Shown piece after piece: positions 11,322-11,689 of a stretch of 11,689 nucleotides of DNA. The notes under the pieces were generated by a model. It did no database searches. It was not told the origin of the DNA and saw only the letters and a program-made list of their open reading frames with translations. Every line of letters starts with the position of its first letter. Positions within the stretch are counted from its first letter, which is position 1. The stretch is from JBOGEN01 sp050743265 (GTDB lineage Bacteria; Actinomycetota; Actinomycetes; JBOGEN01), in the NCBI GenBank assembly GCA_050743265.1, contig JBOGEN010000004.1, positions 1 through 11,689 on the forward strand, read 5' to 3'. A program made the position numbers and the translations under genes.

Positions 11322-11689
11322 GGGGCGACTCCGACGTCGAGGAGGGGTGTCTCGAGACGGCCGAGCGGTACCGGGGCCTCGACCTGCAGGGGGTTGACGA
11401 CGCCGAGGCAGGCCGTCTCGAGCAGGCAGGCGTCGAGGAGGCGCGGCGCCTCCTCCGGGGGTGGGTTGTCCGCTGGGGGCTCACCGGGGCCGGGGCCCGG
11501 GGGCTCCGGCCCAGGCCCAGGTCCAGGGCCCGGCCCTGGCGGGTCGGGGTCGTCCGGGCCACCTGATGGCTGGCTCCCGGGCTGCGGGTCCGGCTCGTTC
11601 CCGGCGGGTGACCGGGGGGACTCGGCCGACGCGCGGCCCGTGGCGGCGTCGCCCTGGCCTGTCACCGGGAGCGCGACCACCGTCCGGTC
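11318..11689 (-). CDS. C-terminal end of a Pro/Gly-rich probable phage virion protein (5' end outside window)
   Basis: The frame is open to the right edge of the window, giving at least 123 residues. Near residues 48-69 of the visible M-initiated stretch is a low-complexity Pro-Gly run (PGPGPGPGPEPPGPGPGEPP), flanked by a Ser/Pro/Asp-rich linker. After it comes a short non-repetitive tail (RLLDACLLETACLGVVNP and VPLGRLETPLLDVGVAP) with two cysteines. PG-rich collagen-like stretches are common in tail fibres and minor tail proteins of actinophages, and the gene directly upstream of an endolysin is usually a tail gene. The stop overlaps the endolysin ATG as ATGA. The assignment to tail is inference; the visible part contains no diagnostic domain. 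Confidence 0.55.
   Translation of the reverse strand, partial: DRTVVALPVTGQGDAATGRASAESPRSPAGNEPDPQPGSQPSGGPDDPDPPGPGPGPGPGPEPPGPGPGEPPADNPPPEEAPRLLDACLLETACLGVVNPLQVEAPVPLGRLETPLLDVGVAP

Larger units (their letters stand above)
8398..11689. mobile_element. End segment of a prophage or phage-derived element (continues past window)
   Basis: The element is bounded on the left by the tRNA 3' remnant at 8398-8421 and runs off the right edge. It contains six small coupled + strand genes and a converging - strand lysis module (virion protein end, Amidase_2 endolysin, two small membrane proteins). Reading from the right, the order tail, endolysin, holin, small genes, att is the common late end of actinobacterial prophages. 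No integrase, terminase or capsid gene is in view, so the type of element and whether it is intact cannot be judged here. The left boundary is inferred from the remnant only. Confidence 0.75.

Noticed and set aside
11474..11541. A CRISPR or tandem-repeat array in the GGCCCAGG-rich stretch
   Set aside because: The repetition follows Pro-Gly codons in the open frame, with no regular spacer structure.

Overview
The window is very GC-rich DNA with tightly packed genes, almost all joined by ATGA or GTGA stop/start overlaps. That coding style, together with a bacterial A/V-type ATPase, a UspA gene and an actinophage-type lysis cassette, points to an actinobacterium. A Cellulomonas-like member of the Micrococcales is my guess from recall, not a demonstrated placement. 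All identifications come from reading motifs; no database search was run.

Left part, about 1-8278, + strand: an A/V-type rotary ATPase operon in the order H/G stalk (5' end outside the window), C, I, K, F, E, A, B, D, followed by a translationally coupled universal stress protein gene. A and B form the catalytic hexamer. D and F are the central shaft, C couples the shaft to the membrane rotor, and K is the proteolipid ring carrying the ion-binding glutamate (Glu127). I is the membrane stator with the essential arginine (Arg381), and E with H/G form the peripheral stalks. All nine expected subunit types are present. Three are modified or small: F is only 76 aa and lacks the usual C-terminal tail, I is only 491 aa with a much reduced cytoplasmic half, and K has one recognisable ion-binding hairpin preceded by an unrelated-looking pair of hydrophobic segments. 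A strong GC-rich hairpin at 8251-8278 probably ends the transcript.

Boundary, about 8279-8531: no convincing gene. It holds a 24-base fragment matching the 3' end of a tRNA on the - strand (T-arm plus 3' acceptor strand, no 5' half), an imperfect 15/14-base inverted repeat with a 7-base spacer, and two tandem copies of GTGCTACAA. This is what one end of a tRNA-integrated element looks like. The intact tRNA and the integrase would lie beyond the right edge.

Right part, about 8398-11689: one end of a prophage or phage-like element. A run of six small coupled + strand genes (zinc ribbon, one-TM microprotein, helix-turn-helix protein, two-TM protein, DUF6221-like, DUF2511-like) ends at a perfect 13-bp terminator hairpin at 10048-10081. 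Converging from the right on the - strand is a lysis module: the C-terminal end of a Pro/Gly-rich probable virion protein, an Amidase_2 endolysin, a 68-aa two-TM holin candidate and a 29-aa one-TM peptide. The order tail-endolysin-holin-small genes-att is the usual right-hand end of actinobacterial prophages. The six-gene block between lysis and att is the least explained part of the window.
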